64,000 nucleotides of DNA from Reyranella soli (GTDB taxonomy: Bacteria; Pseudomonadota; Alphaproteobacteria; Reyranellales; Reyranellaceae): positions 1 to 64,000 of the forward strand of contig NZ_BKAJ01000076.1 in assembly GCF_007992495.1 (NCBI RefSeq), given 5' to 3'. Below, one piece after another: positions 26,311 through 33,911 of this stretch. The position numbers and the translations under genes were made by a program. Every line of letters begins with the position of its first letter. The first letter of the stretch is position 1. The notes beneath the pieces were generated by a model that was not told the origin of the DNA, did no database searches, and saw only the letters and a list, made by a program, of their open reading frames with translations.

Positions 26311-27576
26311 TCAGCGGGGGCAGACCATGGCGTACGTCCAGCGTGTACCCCACATCTCCCCTGTTACGATGACGTCGACCGAATAATCCCCGGGAACCGG
26401 GTTCCAGTTGAACCCGAAGCCGCCGCGTCCGCTGCGCGGCCCGCCGGTGCCGGCGATGTTCTGGCCACGATACATCACTTTGATGTCGTCGGGCTTCACA
26501 TACAGGTTGTAGTTGATCGCCACGAAACCGGGCCTGTCACCCAGATAGTGTCGGTTGCGGGTGACGCCCTCGCCGCCCGAATCGCCTGACCAGTTGCAGG
26601 GAAGCTGGCCTGGCGGCGGCCGGTTGACCGGCGGCGCGGGCGGGGCCTGTGGTGCCGCGGCCTGCTGTTGCGGCGGTGGTGGCGGCGGGGGCGGTGGCGC
26701 CTTTGCCACCGGCGGCGGCGGTGGAGGCGGCGGCTTGGGCGGCTCGATCGGCTTACACATCGCCACCTTGTCCTTGAGCTCTGCCTCGAGCGCGGCGAGC
26801 TCGGCCTTGAGCTTGCCCTGGTCGGCCTGCTCCGAATCGAGCGAGGCCTTGAGGAGCGGCGTGGGATCCGGCGGAGCCTCCGGCGCGGGCGGCGCGGGCG
26901 TCTCCAAGGTCGCGATGTTGAGCGAGGGATCGACCGGCGCACAGGCGCGCAACAGCCACGAAGTGATCAGGAGCAGCAGCAGGAGCAGCAGGCCGAACAG
27001 CAGGGCGCTCAGCCACGGCGCCCAGGCAAGGCGGGCGGGCAGCAGGGCGGCGGGCGCGCTCGCCATCACCGCAGGCGAGGGCCTCACTGGCGCCGGCACC
27101 GGCGGTGGCGCGAAGGAGGAAAGGCCTGCGACAGCGTCGGCCTCGTAGCCCCAGGCGGCGATCACCGGTTCGCCATCGACCAGGAAGATGAAGTCGTCGG
27201 ACGGACGCGCCGTGGAAAGTTCGAGCGAGCGGCCGATCAGGCGCGCCTCTTCGCTGCCCGTCGACTCCTTTAGCACCGCGCCCAGCGAGCGGATGGCGGC
27301 GAGACGTGTCTCCACCGTTTCCAGGGTGGCGGCGCGCTCGGTCTCGCTGAGATCGGCGAACCGGCGGACCTCGCCCGAGCGGGCGGCGTACCAGTCGATG
27401 CCGTCGCCACCCTCACGCAGCTGCGGCTCGGCCAGAAGGTTGGCAGGTCCCTCGCCCAGGCGTCGGCGGATAACGGCCAGCAACTGCCCCGCCACGTTGT
27501 GAAGGGCATCGCCGCGTACGCCGAGCGGCCGTACGCCCAATCGTGTCGTCAGGATCAGTGTAGGGCGGTCGCCCAT
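26311..27576 (-). CDS. Second SrfA-like membrane protein (paralogue)
   Basis: A 421-residue paralogue of the next gene. The N-terminal domain aligns clearly: GDGIDWYAARSGEVRRFADL and DDFIFLVDGEPVIAAWGYEA match the same segments of the SrfA-like protein. One transmembrane helix (ALLFGLLLLLLLLITSWLL) is followed by a coiled coil, a Pro-rich stretch (PPKPPPPPPPPVAKAPPPPP) and a different C-terminal domain (about 110 residues, ending VTGEMWGTRWTYAMVCPR). The paralogues thus share head and anchor but differ in the external tail. I chose ATG 27576, with GGAAGG before it, over an in-frame start at 27615. It is the first gene of the srf block. Confidence 0.72.
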   Translation of the reverse strand: MGDRPTLILTTRLGVRPLGVRGDALHNVAGQLLAVIRRRLGEGPANLLAEPQLREGGDGIDWYAARSGEVRRFADLSETERAATLETVETRLAAIRSLGAVLKESTGSEEARLIGRSLELSTARPSDDFIFLVDGEPVIAAWGYEADAVAGLSSFAPPPVPAPVRPSPAVMASAPAALLPARLAWAPWLSALLFGLLLLLLLLITSWLLRACAPVDPSLNIATLETPAPPAPEAPPDPTPLLKASLDSEQADQGKLKAELAALEAELKDKVAMCKPIEPPKPPPPPPPPVAKAPPPPPPPPPQQQAAAPQAPPAPPVNRPPPGQLPCNWSGDSGGEGVTRNRHYLGDRPGFVAINYNLYVKPDDIKVMYRGQNIAGTGGPRSGRGGFGFNWNPVPGDYSVDVIVTGEMWGTRWTYAMVCPR

Positions 27577-27924
27577 GGCCTTCCGATTGTTGTTTTGAGG
27601 CCCCATAACGCCCACGGAATCCGGCGGGTTTATGACGGATTCGACATTGATTCGCGGTGGATCACTGGGCCCCCAAAAGGTTGCGGGTCGATGGTCGACG
27701 GAGGCGACAATCGAGGACTGGGATCGAGCTCGATTTTCGCCTCCGAATCAAAGCCTAAGTCATTGTACCATCTTCCTGTTTTGTCGCTGCCGGCGACCGT
27801 TGCGTGTCCGCTGAATGGGGACATCCGCGACAATCGCCATTGCCGTCCAAATCACGGTCCTTTGTCATAACTATAATAACTGAAGTGCTATTCGTAGCCA
27901 AGCGATTTCGCGTACAGTGGCGGC
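27577..27924. other. Non-coding gap with divergent promoters
   Basis: A 348-base region between the minus-strand srf block and the plus-strand gene at 27925. It is less GC-rich than its surroundings. A perfect TATAAT at 27872-27877 reads toward the plus-strand gene but no matching -35 element stands at the right distance. Short frames here have no ribosome sites and no recognisable product. The srf promoter must also lie here, but I cannot place it. Confidence 0.5.
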
Positions 27925-28377
27925 GTGGGGCTGCACTGGTTCATCGATTCGCGCCAGCGCCTGATCGTCCTGACGGTCGAGGGCCCTCTCACGCGCGCCG
28001 AGATCGACGGCATGCTCGATGCCGTGATCGGCGCCAAGGCCTTGGGTTACCGCAAGCTCGTTGACGCGAGGACGGGCAGGCTCGCCTTGGGCGCGATCGA
28101 CCTGCTGGCCATCGGCGCGAGGGTCCGGAGCCTGCATGCCGGTTCGGTCGGCGCCGCGGCCATCGTCCTGCCCGGCGGCATGTCGCGGGACGACGAGCCG
28201 GAGGATGCGCCGACCTTGGTGGCACGGCTCATCGGCATCCTGGCGTCGGCGAAGAGGCCGCTTCGGTTGTTCAAGGGCGTGGGCGCCGCCCGGCGTTGGC
28301 TCGATGGCCTGCCGGCTCCTGTCGCCGGAGGCCCGCGCCTACCAGCGCAGCAGGCGGTGACCGACGACGGCGCCTAG
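27925..28377 (+). CDS. SpoIIAA/STAS-like protein of unknown function
   Basis: A 150-residue protein with a GTG start. It opens WFIDSRQRLIVLTVEGPLTR, continues YRKLVDARTG, and ends RPLRLFKGVGAARRWLDGL. This beta-strand then helix arrangement, with a late RxFxxxxxARRWL segment, resembles the SpoIIAA-like/STAS-like proteins common in alphaproteobacteria, whose role is unknown. The last 39 bases overlap the convergent anti-sigma gene. The ribosome site is weak, so a downstream start is possible. Confidence 0.7.
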   Translation: MGLHWFIDSRQRLIVLTVEGPLTRAEIDGMLDAVIGAKALGYRKLVDARTGRLALGAIDLLAIGARVRSLHAGSVGAAAIVLPGGMSRDDEPEDAPTLVARLIGILASAKRPLRLFKGVGAARRWLDGLPAPVAGGPRLPAQQAVTDDGA

Positions 28378-28974
28378 CGCGATGACGGGCAAGGCGGCGA
28401 GCGCGTACCAGGTGACGACGAACAGCGGCGAATCGTCGAAGCAGTGAAAGGCGTAGAGCGCGGCCGCGGCAGCGGCGGCCAGCAAGCCCGCCGCGCCACC
28501 GGCGAGCGCGGGCGAGGCGGGAGCACCCGCACGCAGGATCGCGAGCACCGCGGCCAGCGGCACGATCGCCAGCGCCGGTATCGCGACCAGGCAGACCATG
28601 GCATTGCTGCCGACCAGCCGGTTCGACCAGGAAACGCTGGGCAGGACCGAAAGCTCGATCGCAACCGCGAGGACGGCGAGCGCCGCGAGCGGCAGCAGCA
28701 GCCGGCCGGGTTGCGCCGGCGCCACGGGACGCGACAGCACGATGCACAGGCTGAAGGCCAGCCCCAGGGCCAGCAGCACCAGGCCGACCTTGAGGTCGAA
28801 CCGCCAGGTACCGAGCGCCGGCTCGATATCGGCGCGCACGCCGAGAGTGGCGAGGAAAAAGGCGAACGACACGAGGCCTCCCGCCAGCAGTGCCGCCGCC
28901 AGCGCCCAGCGCAGCGGCTTGCCGCGTGGCGCGTGGTCGGCGACCAGGGCGTCGATCAGCTTGTCGGTCTTCAT
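28339..28974 (-). CDS. nrsF: NrsF family (DUF1109) membrane anti-sigma factor
   Basis: A 211-residue integral membrane protein with six predicted helices and a short cytoplasmic N-terminus (KTDKLIDALVADHAPRGKPL), the hallmark of NrsF/DUF1109 proteins. In Caulobacter and relatives NrsF holds the cognate ECF sigma factor SigF at the membrane until metal or oxidative stress releases it. Two cysteines in predicted membrane-proximal positions (VCLVAIPALAI, YAFHCFDDSPLF) are consistent with a sensing role. Its ATG overlaps the sigma factor stop (ATGA), so the pair is coupled. Confidence 0.9.
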   Translation of the reverse strand: MKTDKLIDALVADHAPRGKPLRWALAAALLAGGLVSFAFFLATLGVRADIEPALGTWRFDLKVGLVLLALGLAFSLCIVLSRPVAPAQPGRLLLPLAALAVLAVAIELSVLPSVSWSNRLVGSNAMVCLVAIPALAIVPLAAVLAILRAGAPASPALAGGAAGLLAAAAAAALYAFHCFDDSPLFVVTWYALAALPVIALGAVVGHRLLRW

Positions 28975-29513
28975 GGTCGGTCTCGCCGATAGGCAACGGC
29001 CAGCGCTTTCAACGCGCGGTGAAGGGTGACGCGGACGGCGCCCTCGCTCATGCCGAGCTTTGCCGCAACTTCAGCGGCGCGCCGTCCTTCCAGGGAAATC
29101 TCCTCGACGATACGGCGCTGGCGTTCGGGCAGGCCGGCCAGCAGCGCGCCGGAGTCCACCGCGGCGTCGGGATCGACGGCAACGGCGATCTCCTCGGCGT
29201 AGTCCTCGATATCGAGGTGATCATGGAAGCCGCGCCGGCGCAGATGATCGACCAGCTTGTAGCGCGCGATCGCGCGCAGCCACGGCTCGATCGGCTGCGT
29301 CTCGTCCCAGGTGTCGCGCTTCAGATGCATGGCAAGCAGTGCCTCCTGAACGACATCCTCGCTGTCGGCCGGGCCGCGTCCCGCCGCAATCAATCCGCGG
29401 CGCACGACGGCGCGCAGCCACAGCGAGACATGGCCGAGCAGCCGTCGATAGGCCTCATCGTCACCCTGCCTTGCCCGGCGCATCAGTGCGGAGAGATCGG
29501 TCGGGTTGGACAA
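28971..29513 (-). CDS. sigF: ECF sigma factor, SigF-like
   Basis: A 180-residue extracytoplasmic-function sigma factor. Region 2 contains DSEDVVQEALLAMHLKRDTW and PWLRAIARYKLVDHLRRRG. Region 4 contains LPERQRRIVEEISLEGRRAA and EVAAKLGMSEGAVRVTLHRA. It is coupled to the NrsF anti-sigma gene. Upstream, on its own strand, GTAATG-N16-CGAAT (29559-29533) matches the promoter type also found before the divergent bufferin gene, so it is probably autoregulated. Confidence 0.93.
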   Translation of the reverse strand: MSNPTDLSALMRRARQGDDEAYRRLLGHVSLWLRAVVRRGLIAAGRGPADSEDVVQEALLAMHLKRDTWDETQPIEPWLRAIARYKLVDHLRRRGFHDHLDIEDYAEEIAVAVDPDAAVDSGALLAGLPERQRRIVEEISLEGRRAAEVAAKLGMSEGAVRVTLHRALKALAVAYRRDRP

Positions 29514-29532
29514 CGAGCTCGGTCTTTCACGT

Positions 29533-29559
29533 ATTCGTGTGCGGGGAGCGAAACATTAC
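29533..29559 (-). promoter_or_regulatory. SigF-type promoter of sigF-nrsF
   Basis: On the minus strand GTAATG is followed after exactly 16 bases by CGAAT. This matches the GTAACC-N16-CGAA promoter reported for Caulobacter SigF. The -10 element lies about 20 bases before the sigF start codon, implying autoregulation and a very short leader. Confidence 0.7.
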
Positions 29560-29582
29560 ACCAATAAATCCACGCGCCGTCT

Positions 29583-29609
29583 GTAACGTAGAAGCCTGAC
29601 GCTGCGAAT
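29583..29609 (+). promoter_or_regulatory. SigF-type promoter of the bufferin-doxX unit
   Basis: GTAACG (29583-29588), a 16-base spacer, then CGAAT (29605-29609). It is nearly identical in sequence and spacing to the promoter on the opposite strand, 24 bases away. It leaves a leader of about 40 bases before ATG 29654. Confidence 0.75.
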
Positions 29610-29653
29610 GACCACATGCGGGCTCGTTGGCCCGCCCAACCAGGAGGGTCTCC

Positions 29654-29887
29654 ATGAACAAGCGTATGCTGATCGCCAGTGCCGTCTCGGTCTTCGCTGC
29701 CACGAGCTTTGCGTCGACGTCTTTCGCAGCCGGCGTGAAGTGCGGCGCCTCGAACGCCTGCAAGGGCCAGAGCGCCTGCAAGACGGCCAACTCGGCCTGC
29801 AAGGGCCAGAACGCCTGCAAGGGCCAGGGCTTCACCGAGGCGGCCGATGCCAAGGACTGCACCGCCAAGGGCGGCAAGGTGATGTAA
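29654..29887 (+). CDS. BufA2-type cysteine-rich bufferin-like peptide
   Basis: A 77-residue exported peptide. AGGAGG precedes ATG 29654. The signal peptide (KRMLIASAVSVFAATSFAS) ends near SFAAG. The mature part has six cysteines in a periodic array: KCGASNACKGQSACK, SACKGQNACKGQGF, then KDC. This ACKGQ repeat pattern matches BufA2-type bufferins, copper-buffering peptides whose cysteines are modified by a BufB/BufC enzyme pair. No bufB (DUF692) or bufC gene lies nearby; only doxX follows. The SigF-type promoter directly upstream fits the known stress regulon. Confidence 0.82.
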   Translation: MNKRMLIASAVSVFAATSFASTSFAAGVKCGASNACKGQSACKTANSACKGQNACKGQGFTEAADAKDCTAKGGKVM

Positions 29888-29960
29888 GTCGGACCAGATA
29901 CGGCAGCGGGCGTTCGCATGCTGCGGACGCCCGCGCCTACGTTAAGCAGGATGCCAGCCT

Positions 29961-30437
29961 ATGAACGCATTGATCACGGTCCTCTACGATTGGCCGCGCC
30001 TCGTCGTGGCCTATCTCACCTGGCTGCCGCCGCTTGCCATACGCATCGTTGTCGGCTGGGTGTTCCTGTGGACGGGTTGGCAGAAGCTCAACTTCCTGCC
30101 GCGCATGATCGAGAACTTCCGCGAATGGGGCATCCCCGCGCCGGAGATCCTGACGCCGGTCGCCTCGGGCATGGAGTTCGTCGGCGGCCTGCTGCTGCTG
30201 GTCGGCCTGCTGACGCGCATCGTCTCCATCCCGATGATGATCATCATGCTGGTGGCCATCGCCTCGGCCAAATGGGGCGACGTCGATTCGCTGCAGACGC
30301 TGCTCGGCTTCGAGGAGATCTCCTACTTCGTGATGTTCGGCTATCTCGCCGTCGCGGGACCGGGGCCGGTGTCGCTCGACCATCTCATTTTGAAGGCGAC
30401 GCGTTCGCGACGGCCTCCGGCGGACTATGGTGCTTAG
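29961..30437 (+). CDS. DoxX family membrane protein
   Basis: A 158-residue protein with four predicted helices. The N-terminal RIVVGWVFLWTGWQKLNFLP and the central FVGGLLLLVGLLTRIVSIPM are typical of DoxX. DoxX proteins commonly accompany bufferin genes in SigF-controlled operons, and here it follows 73 bases after the bufferin-like gene. Its role, possibly redox or membrane quinone chemistry, is not settled. A palindromic repeat begins 4 bases after the stop and may end the transcript. Confidence 0.88.
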   Translation: MNALITVLYDWPRLVVAYLTWLPPLAIRIVVGWVFLWTGWQKLNFLPRMIENFREWGIPAPEILTPVASGMEFVGGLLLLVGLLTRIVSIPMMIIMLVAIASAKWGDVDSLQTLLGFEEISYFVMFGYLAVAGPGPVSLDHLILKATRSRRPPADYGA

Positions 30438-30440
30438 ACT

Positions 30441-30560
30441 GATGACCTCACCCTGAGGAGTGGTCCGCAGGACCGCGTCTCGAAGGGTGGGCACGAGCAC
30501 CGCCTGTGTGTTGCCCATCCTTCGAGACGGCGCCTAGCGCCTCCTCAGGATGAGGTGATC
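30441..30560. repeat. Palindromic intergenic repeat, family B
   Basis: A 120-base element with outer arms at 30441-30460 and 30541-30560 (18 of 20 paired; core CCTGAGGAG and CTCCTCAGG). Inner arms are CGTCTCGAAGGGTGGGCA and its near-exact complement (17 of 18). The nested-hairpin design resembles repeats dispersed in many alphaproteobacterial genomes. It lies directly after doxX. Confidence 0.82.
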
Positions 30561-30818
30561 CGACGTTCAGACGTACTGCAGCTGGGGTTGCTACATCACA
30601 CAAAGGTCACGAGAGCGGCTGCAAACGTGAGTTACCGTGTCCGTGGTGTGTGGAAAGAGGCTCGCACGCGTGGGGTTTGCGGGCCTCCATCGGAACGCGT
30701 CTTCAATCCTCAAAGAGTACGGCTTACGCATGACGATTGCCGGGGTCACCCGGCGTGTCGATGCGACTCAATCGGCGCGATACCGGACGCACTCCCCTTG
30801 CTTGCAGGAGGAGCCGTC

Positions 30819-31076
30819 ATGAATGCCTCGGAAAGACCATCCAGAAGATGGCAGGTGCTGCTCAACTGTGGCGGCGACTCGAGCTCTACGCGTCGAGCGG
30901 AGTTCGACCCAAAGGATCGAAGCGTCTTTTCTCCCATGGTGTCGAAAGAGCAGTACGAAGCCGATCGCCGGCGGGCCCGGCTTTCCGGCATCCCGCGCCC
31001 CGCAAGGCAAAGCGCCGCGCTCAGCGACCCAGACTCAGAAAAGCCGATGCTCCGTCTGCTTCAACGCGCACGATAG
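30819..31076 (+). CDS. Possible small protein, unknown
   Basis: An 85-residue frame starting at ATG 30819 behind GGAGGAG, about 7 bases away. The product is Arg/Ser-rich (MNASERPSRRWQVLLNCGGD...) with no recognisable domain. It overlaps the end of hmuV by 56 bases tail to tail. The ribosome site is the only real support. The preceding stretch 30561-30818 shows nothing I can identify. Confidence 0.3.
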   Translation: MNASERPSRRWQVLLNCGGDSSSTRRAEFDPKDRSVFSPMVSKEQYEADRRRARLSGIPRPARQSAALSDPDSEKPMLRLLQRAR

Positions 31077-31803
31077 GCGTCGCGAAGACTGCCGACAGCC
31101 GAGCGGGCTCGAGAACGGCATCGCTGTTTCCCAAGGCCGTCACGCGACCCTGCTCCATGATCGCCACGCGATCGGCGTAGCGCGCCGCCATGTTGAGATC
31201 GTGCAGCACCGCCAGCACGCCGAGGCCGCGATCGGCGCGGCGGCGGGCGCTGGCGAGCGCGGCATGCTGGTGCGAGAGGTCGAGGCCCGCGATCGGTTCA
31301 TCGAGCAACAGGAAGGGCGTGCCGGCCGTGTCGGCATCGCATTGGACCAGCACGCGGGCGAGCTGCACGCGCTGGCGCTCGCCGCCCGACAGCACGGTGT
31401 AGGGCCGGTCGGCGAAGGCCAGCGCCTCGGTCTCGCCCAGCGCCTTTTCGGCCAGGCCGCGCATCTGCGGCTCGGACAGGCGGTCGCGATAGGCGAGCAG
31501 GCCCAGCATGGCAACCTGCAGGCCGGTGAAGTCGAAGGCGACGTTGGAATGCTGTGGCAGCACGGCGCGCCGCTTCGCCAGCTCGCGCTTGTTCCAGCGC
31601 GGCAGGGGCTTGCCGTCGAGCAGCACGTGGCCTTTGGCTAGATGCCTGTCGCCGACGAGGGCGCCCAGCAGTGTGCTCTTGCCGGCGCCGTTGGGGCCGA
31701 TCACGGCCAGGAATTCGCCGGGCTCGACGGTGAGGGAGACGTCGGCGATCAGGGACTTGGCGCCGGCCCGCACCTCGATCGCCTGGGCTTGCAGCGTGCT
31801 CAC
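31021..31803 (-). CDS. hmuV: Haem ABC transporter ATP-binding protein
   Basis: A 260-residue ATPase driving haem import with HmuU. Walker A is GPNGAGKST, the signature is LSGGERQRVQLARVL, Walker B is PFLLLDEPIAGLD, and the switch His is AVLHDLN. Translation begins at GTG 31803, overlapping the hmuU stop (GTGA); the longer frame upstream is hmuU read in another phase. It is the last gene of the operon. Confidence 0.93.
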   Translation of the reverse strand: MSTLQAQAIEVRAGAKSLIADVSLTVEPGEFLAVIGPNGAGKSTLLGALVGDRHLAKGHVLLDGKPLPRWNKRELAKRRAVLPQHSNVAFDFTGLQVAMLGLLAYRDRLSEPQMRGLAEKALGETEALAFADRPYTVLSGGERQRVQLARVLVQCDADTAGTPFLLLDEPIAGLDLSHQHAALASARRRADRGLGVLAVLHDLNMAARYADRVAIMEQGRVTALGNSDAVLEPARLSAVFATPIVRVEADGASAFLSLGR

Positions 31804-32831
31804 AGTCCCTCCCGCGACGCGCGGCCGGCCAGCAGCCAGAGGAAGAAGGGGCCGCCGACCAGGGCGGTAAAGACACCGATCGGCAATTCGGCGGGCGAGA
31901 CGATGGTGCGGGCAAGCGCGTCGGCCAGCACCAGGAAGGCGCCGCCGAACAGGGCTGCGGCCGGCAGCAGCGTGCGGTGCGCAGGGCCCAGCAGCAGGCG
32001 CACGATGTGCGGGGCGATCAGGCCGACGAAGCCCACCGTGCCGGAGATCGCCACGCCCGCGCCGACAGCCAGCGCCACCTGCGCCACCAGGCGGCGCTTC
32101 AGCCGTTCGACATCGACGCCGACGTGGCCCGCCTCGCGTTCGCCCAGCGCCAGGGCGTCGAGCAGGTGCGCGACCGGCAGCAGGGTCGGCACGGCGATGG
32201 CAAGGACGATGAGGGCGGGCACGATCGAGGCCCATGTGACGCCGCCGAAGCCGCCCATGGTCCAGAAGATCAGAGTGCGCAGCTGCTGGTCGTCGGCCAC
32301 GAAGACCAGCATGCCGATGCCGGCCGCGGTCAGCGCATTGATGGCGATGCCGGCCAACAGCAAGGTGCCGACCAAGGTGATGCCCTCGCGCGCCGCCAGC
32401 CGGTAGACGACCGTGGTCGATATGAGGCCGCCGCCGAACGCGGCGACCGGCAGCAGCCAGGGCCTCAGCTCGGGCGGGACGATATGCATCACCTTCTCGC
32501 CCAGCACGATCACCGACACGGCGGCGAGCGCCGCGCCGCTCGACACGCCGAGCAGGCCGGGATCGGCCAGGGGATTCCGGAACAGGCTCTGCAGGGCCGC
32601 ACCACCTGCGGCCAGCGCCGCGCCGACGCAGAACGCCGCCAGCACGCGCGGCGCGCGGATGGCGTAGAGCACCATGGACGTCGTGTCGTCGATCGGTTTG
32701 GCCGACAGGCCAAGTGCCGAGAGGAGGTCGGCGAAGCCGACCGGAAAGGCGCCGACGCACAGGCCACCGACGATGCTGGCGACGGCGGCGAGAGCGAAGA
32801 GGGGGATGGGGCGTTTGAGGGTGAGGGTCAT
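31800..32831 (-). CDS. hmuU: Haem ABC transporter permease (FecCD family)
   Basis: A 343-residue inner-membrane permease with about ten helices. FecCD marks include ALAAGGAALQSLFRNPLADP, LLGVSSGAALAAV and GFVGLIAPHIVRLLLGPAHR. It carries haem through the inner membrane with HmuT and HmuV. It is separated from hmuT by 207 bases holding a palindromic repeat, unlike the tight spacing elsewhere in the operon. Confidence 0.93.
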   Translation of the reverse strand: MTLTLKRPIPLFALAAVASIVGGLCVGAFPVGFADLLSALGLSAKPIDDTTSMVLYAIRAPRVLAAFCVGAALAAGGAALQSLFRNPLADPGLLGVSSGAALAAVSVIVLGEKVMHIVPPELRPWLLPVAAFGGGLISTTVVYRLAAREGITLVGTLLLAGIAINALTAAGIGMLVFVADDQQLRTLIFWTMGGFGGVTWASIVPALIVLAIAVPTLLPVAHLLDALALGEREAGHVGVDVERLKRRLVAQVALAVGAGVAISGTVGFVGLIAPHIVRLLLGPAHRTLLPAAALFGGAFLVLADALARTIVSPAELPIGVFTALVGGPFFLWLLAGRASREGL

Positions 32832-32858
32832 GGAGCGATGGCGAGGGGTGTTACGCCC

Positions 32859-33007
32859 TTCATGTTCCTCTCCCTTTGGGAGCGAGGTTCATCATGTCGT
32901 CCTGAGCGCAGCGAAGGACCTCATCGCCGTTTGCTACCGGCATGAGATCCTTCGCTGCGCTCAGGATGACAGAAGAACCTCGCTCCCAACGGTGAGAGGA
33001 GCATGAA
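32859..33007. repeat. Palindromic intergenic repeat, family C, inside the haem operon
   Basis: A 149-base nested palindrome. The outer arms read TTCATGTTCCTCT and its near complement. The inner arms contain CCTGAGCGCAGCGAAGGA and TCCTTCGCTGCGCTCAGG, which are exact complements. It sits between hmuT and hmuU, so it is transcribed with the operon and could process, terminate or stabilise the mRNA, making the binding protein more abundant than the permease. Confidence 0.83.
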
Positions 33008-33038
33008 GGAGGGGGAGCAAGAGGCGTCTTCGGAAGAA

Positions 33039-33911
33039 TCAATTCGCCTTCGCCAGTTCCGGATGCAGTGCCGCGGCGAGCTCGGTCGCGGCCTGCGGCG
33101 TGCGCGGGCCGAAGCCCAGCAACAGCAGGATATCGAACTGCAGGACCTTGCCGGCGCGGCCGGCGGGCGTCTGGCGGATGGCCGGCTGGTCGAGCACCTT
33201 GTCGACGCCGCCCAGGGATTCCACCGACTGGCGCGGCATCAGGATGTAGTCGGCGCGCGAGGCGATCACTGCTTCGGGCGTCAGCGGCCGGTAGCCGGCA
33301 TAGCCGTCGATGGCGTTGACGCCGCCGGCGAGACGGATGATGCCGTCCGCCGCGGTGTCGCGGCCTGCGGCCTGCGGGGCGCCGCCGCTCATCGACATCA
33401 GGAACAGCACGCGCGGCTTGTTGGGCGTCGACGCCAGGCGGTCGGACAAGGCCTTCATGTCCGCCTGGCCGCGCGCGATCAACGCGTCGGCTTCGGCGGC
33501 CTTGCCGGTGGCCTTGCCGACGGCCTCGATCTTCTTGACCACGCTGTCGTAGTCGTAGCGATCGGGCAGGATCACGACCTCGATGCCCGTGGCCTTGAGC
33601 TGGTCCAGCGTCGAAGCGGGTCCCGCGCCCGTGGTCGCCATGATCAAGGTCGGCTTCAGCGACAGCACGCCCTCGGCCGAGAGCGCGCGCATGTAGCCGA
33701 CCTGCGGCAGCGACTTCGCCTGCGGCGGATAGAGGCTGGTCGTGTCGACGCCGACCAGCAGGTTCTCCGCGCCCAGCGCATAAAAGACCTCGGTGAGCGC
33801 GCTGCCGACCGAGACGATGCGCGGCGCCTTCTGCTGCGCGCGTAGCGGCGATGCGACGAGCGCCGCCAGTCCGAGGGCGGCGGCGCCGCGCCGACCGATA
33901 GTCCAGCTCAC
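33039..33911 (-). CDS. hmuT: Periplasmic haem-binding protein
   Basis: A 290-residue solute-binding protein. A signal peptide (RRGAAALGLAALVASPLRAQ) precedes RIVSVGSALTEVFYALGAEN, the usual start of HmuT/ShuT. The Tyr in QVGYMRALSAEG matches the haem ligand loop of this family. It delivers haem to HmuUV. Its ATG overlaps the hmuS stop by 4 bases. Confidence 0.92.
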   Translation of the reverse strand: MSWTIGRRGAAALGLAALVASPLRAQQKAPRIVSVGSALTEVFYALGAENLLVGVDTTSLYPPQAKSLPQVGYMRALSAEGVLSLKPTLIMATTGAGPASTLDQLKATGIEVVILPDRYDYDSVVKKIEAVGKATGKAAEADALIARGQADMKALSDRLASTPNKPRVLFLMSMSGGAPQAAGRDTAADGIIRLAGGVNAIDGYAGYRPLTPEAVIASRADYILMPRQSVESLGGVDKVLDQPAIRQTPAGRAGKVLQFDILLLLGFGPRTPQAATELAAALHPELAKAN

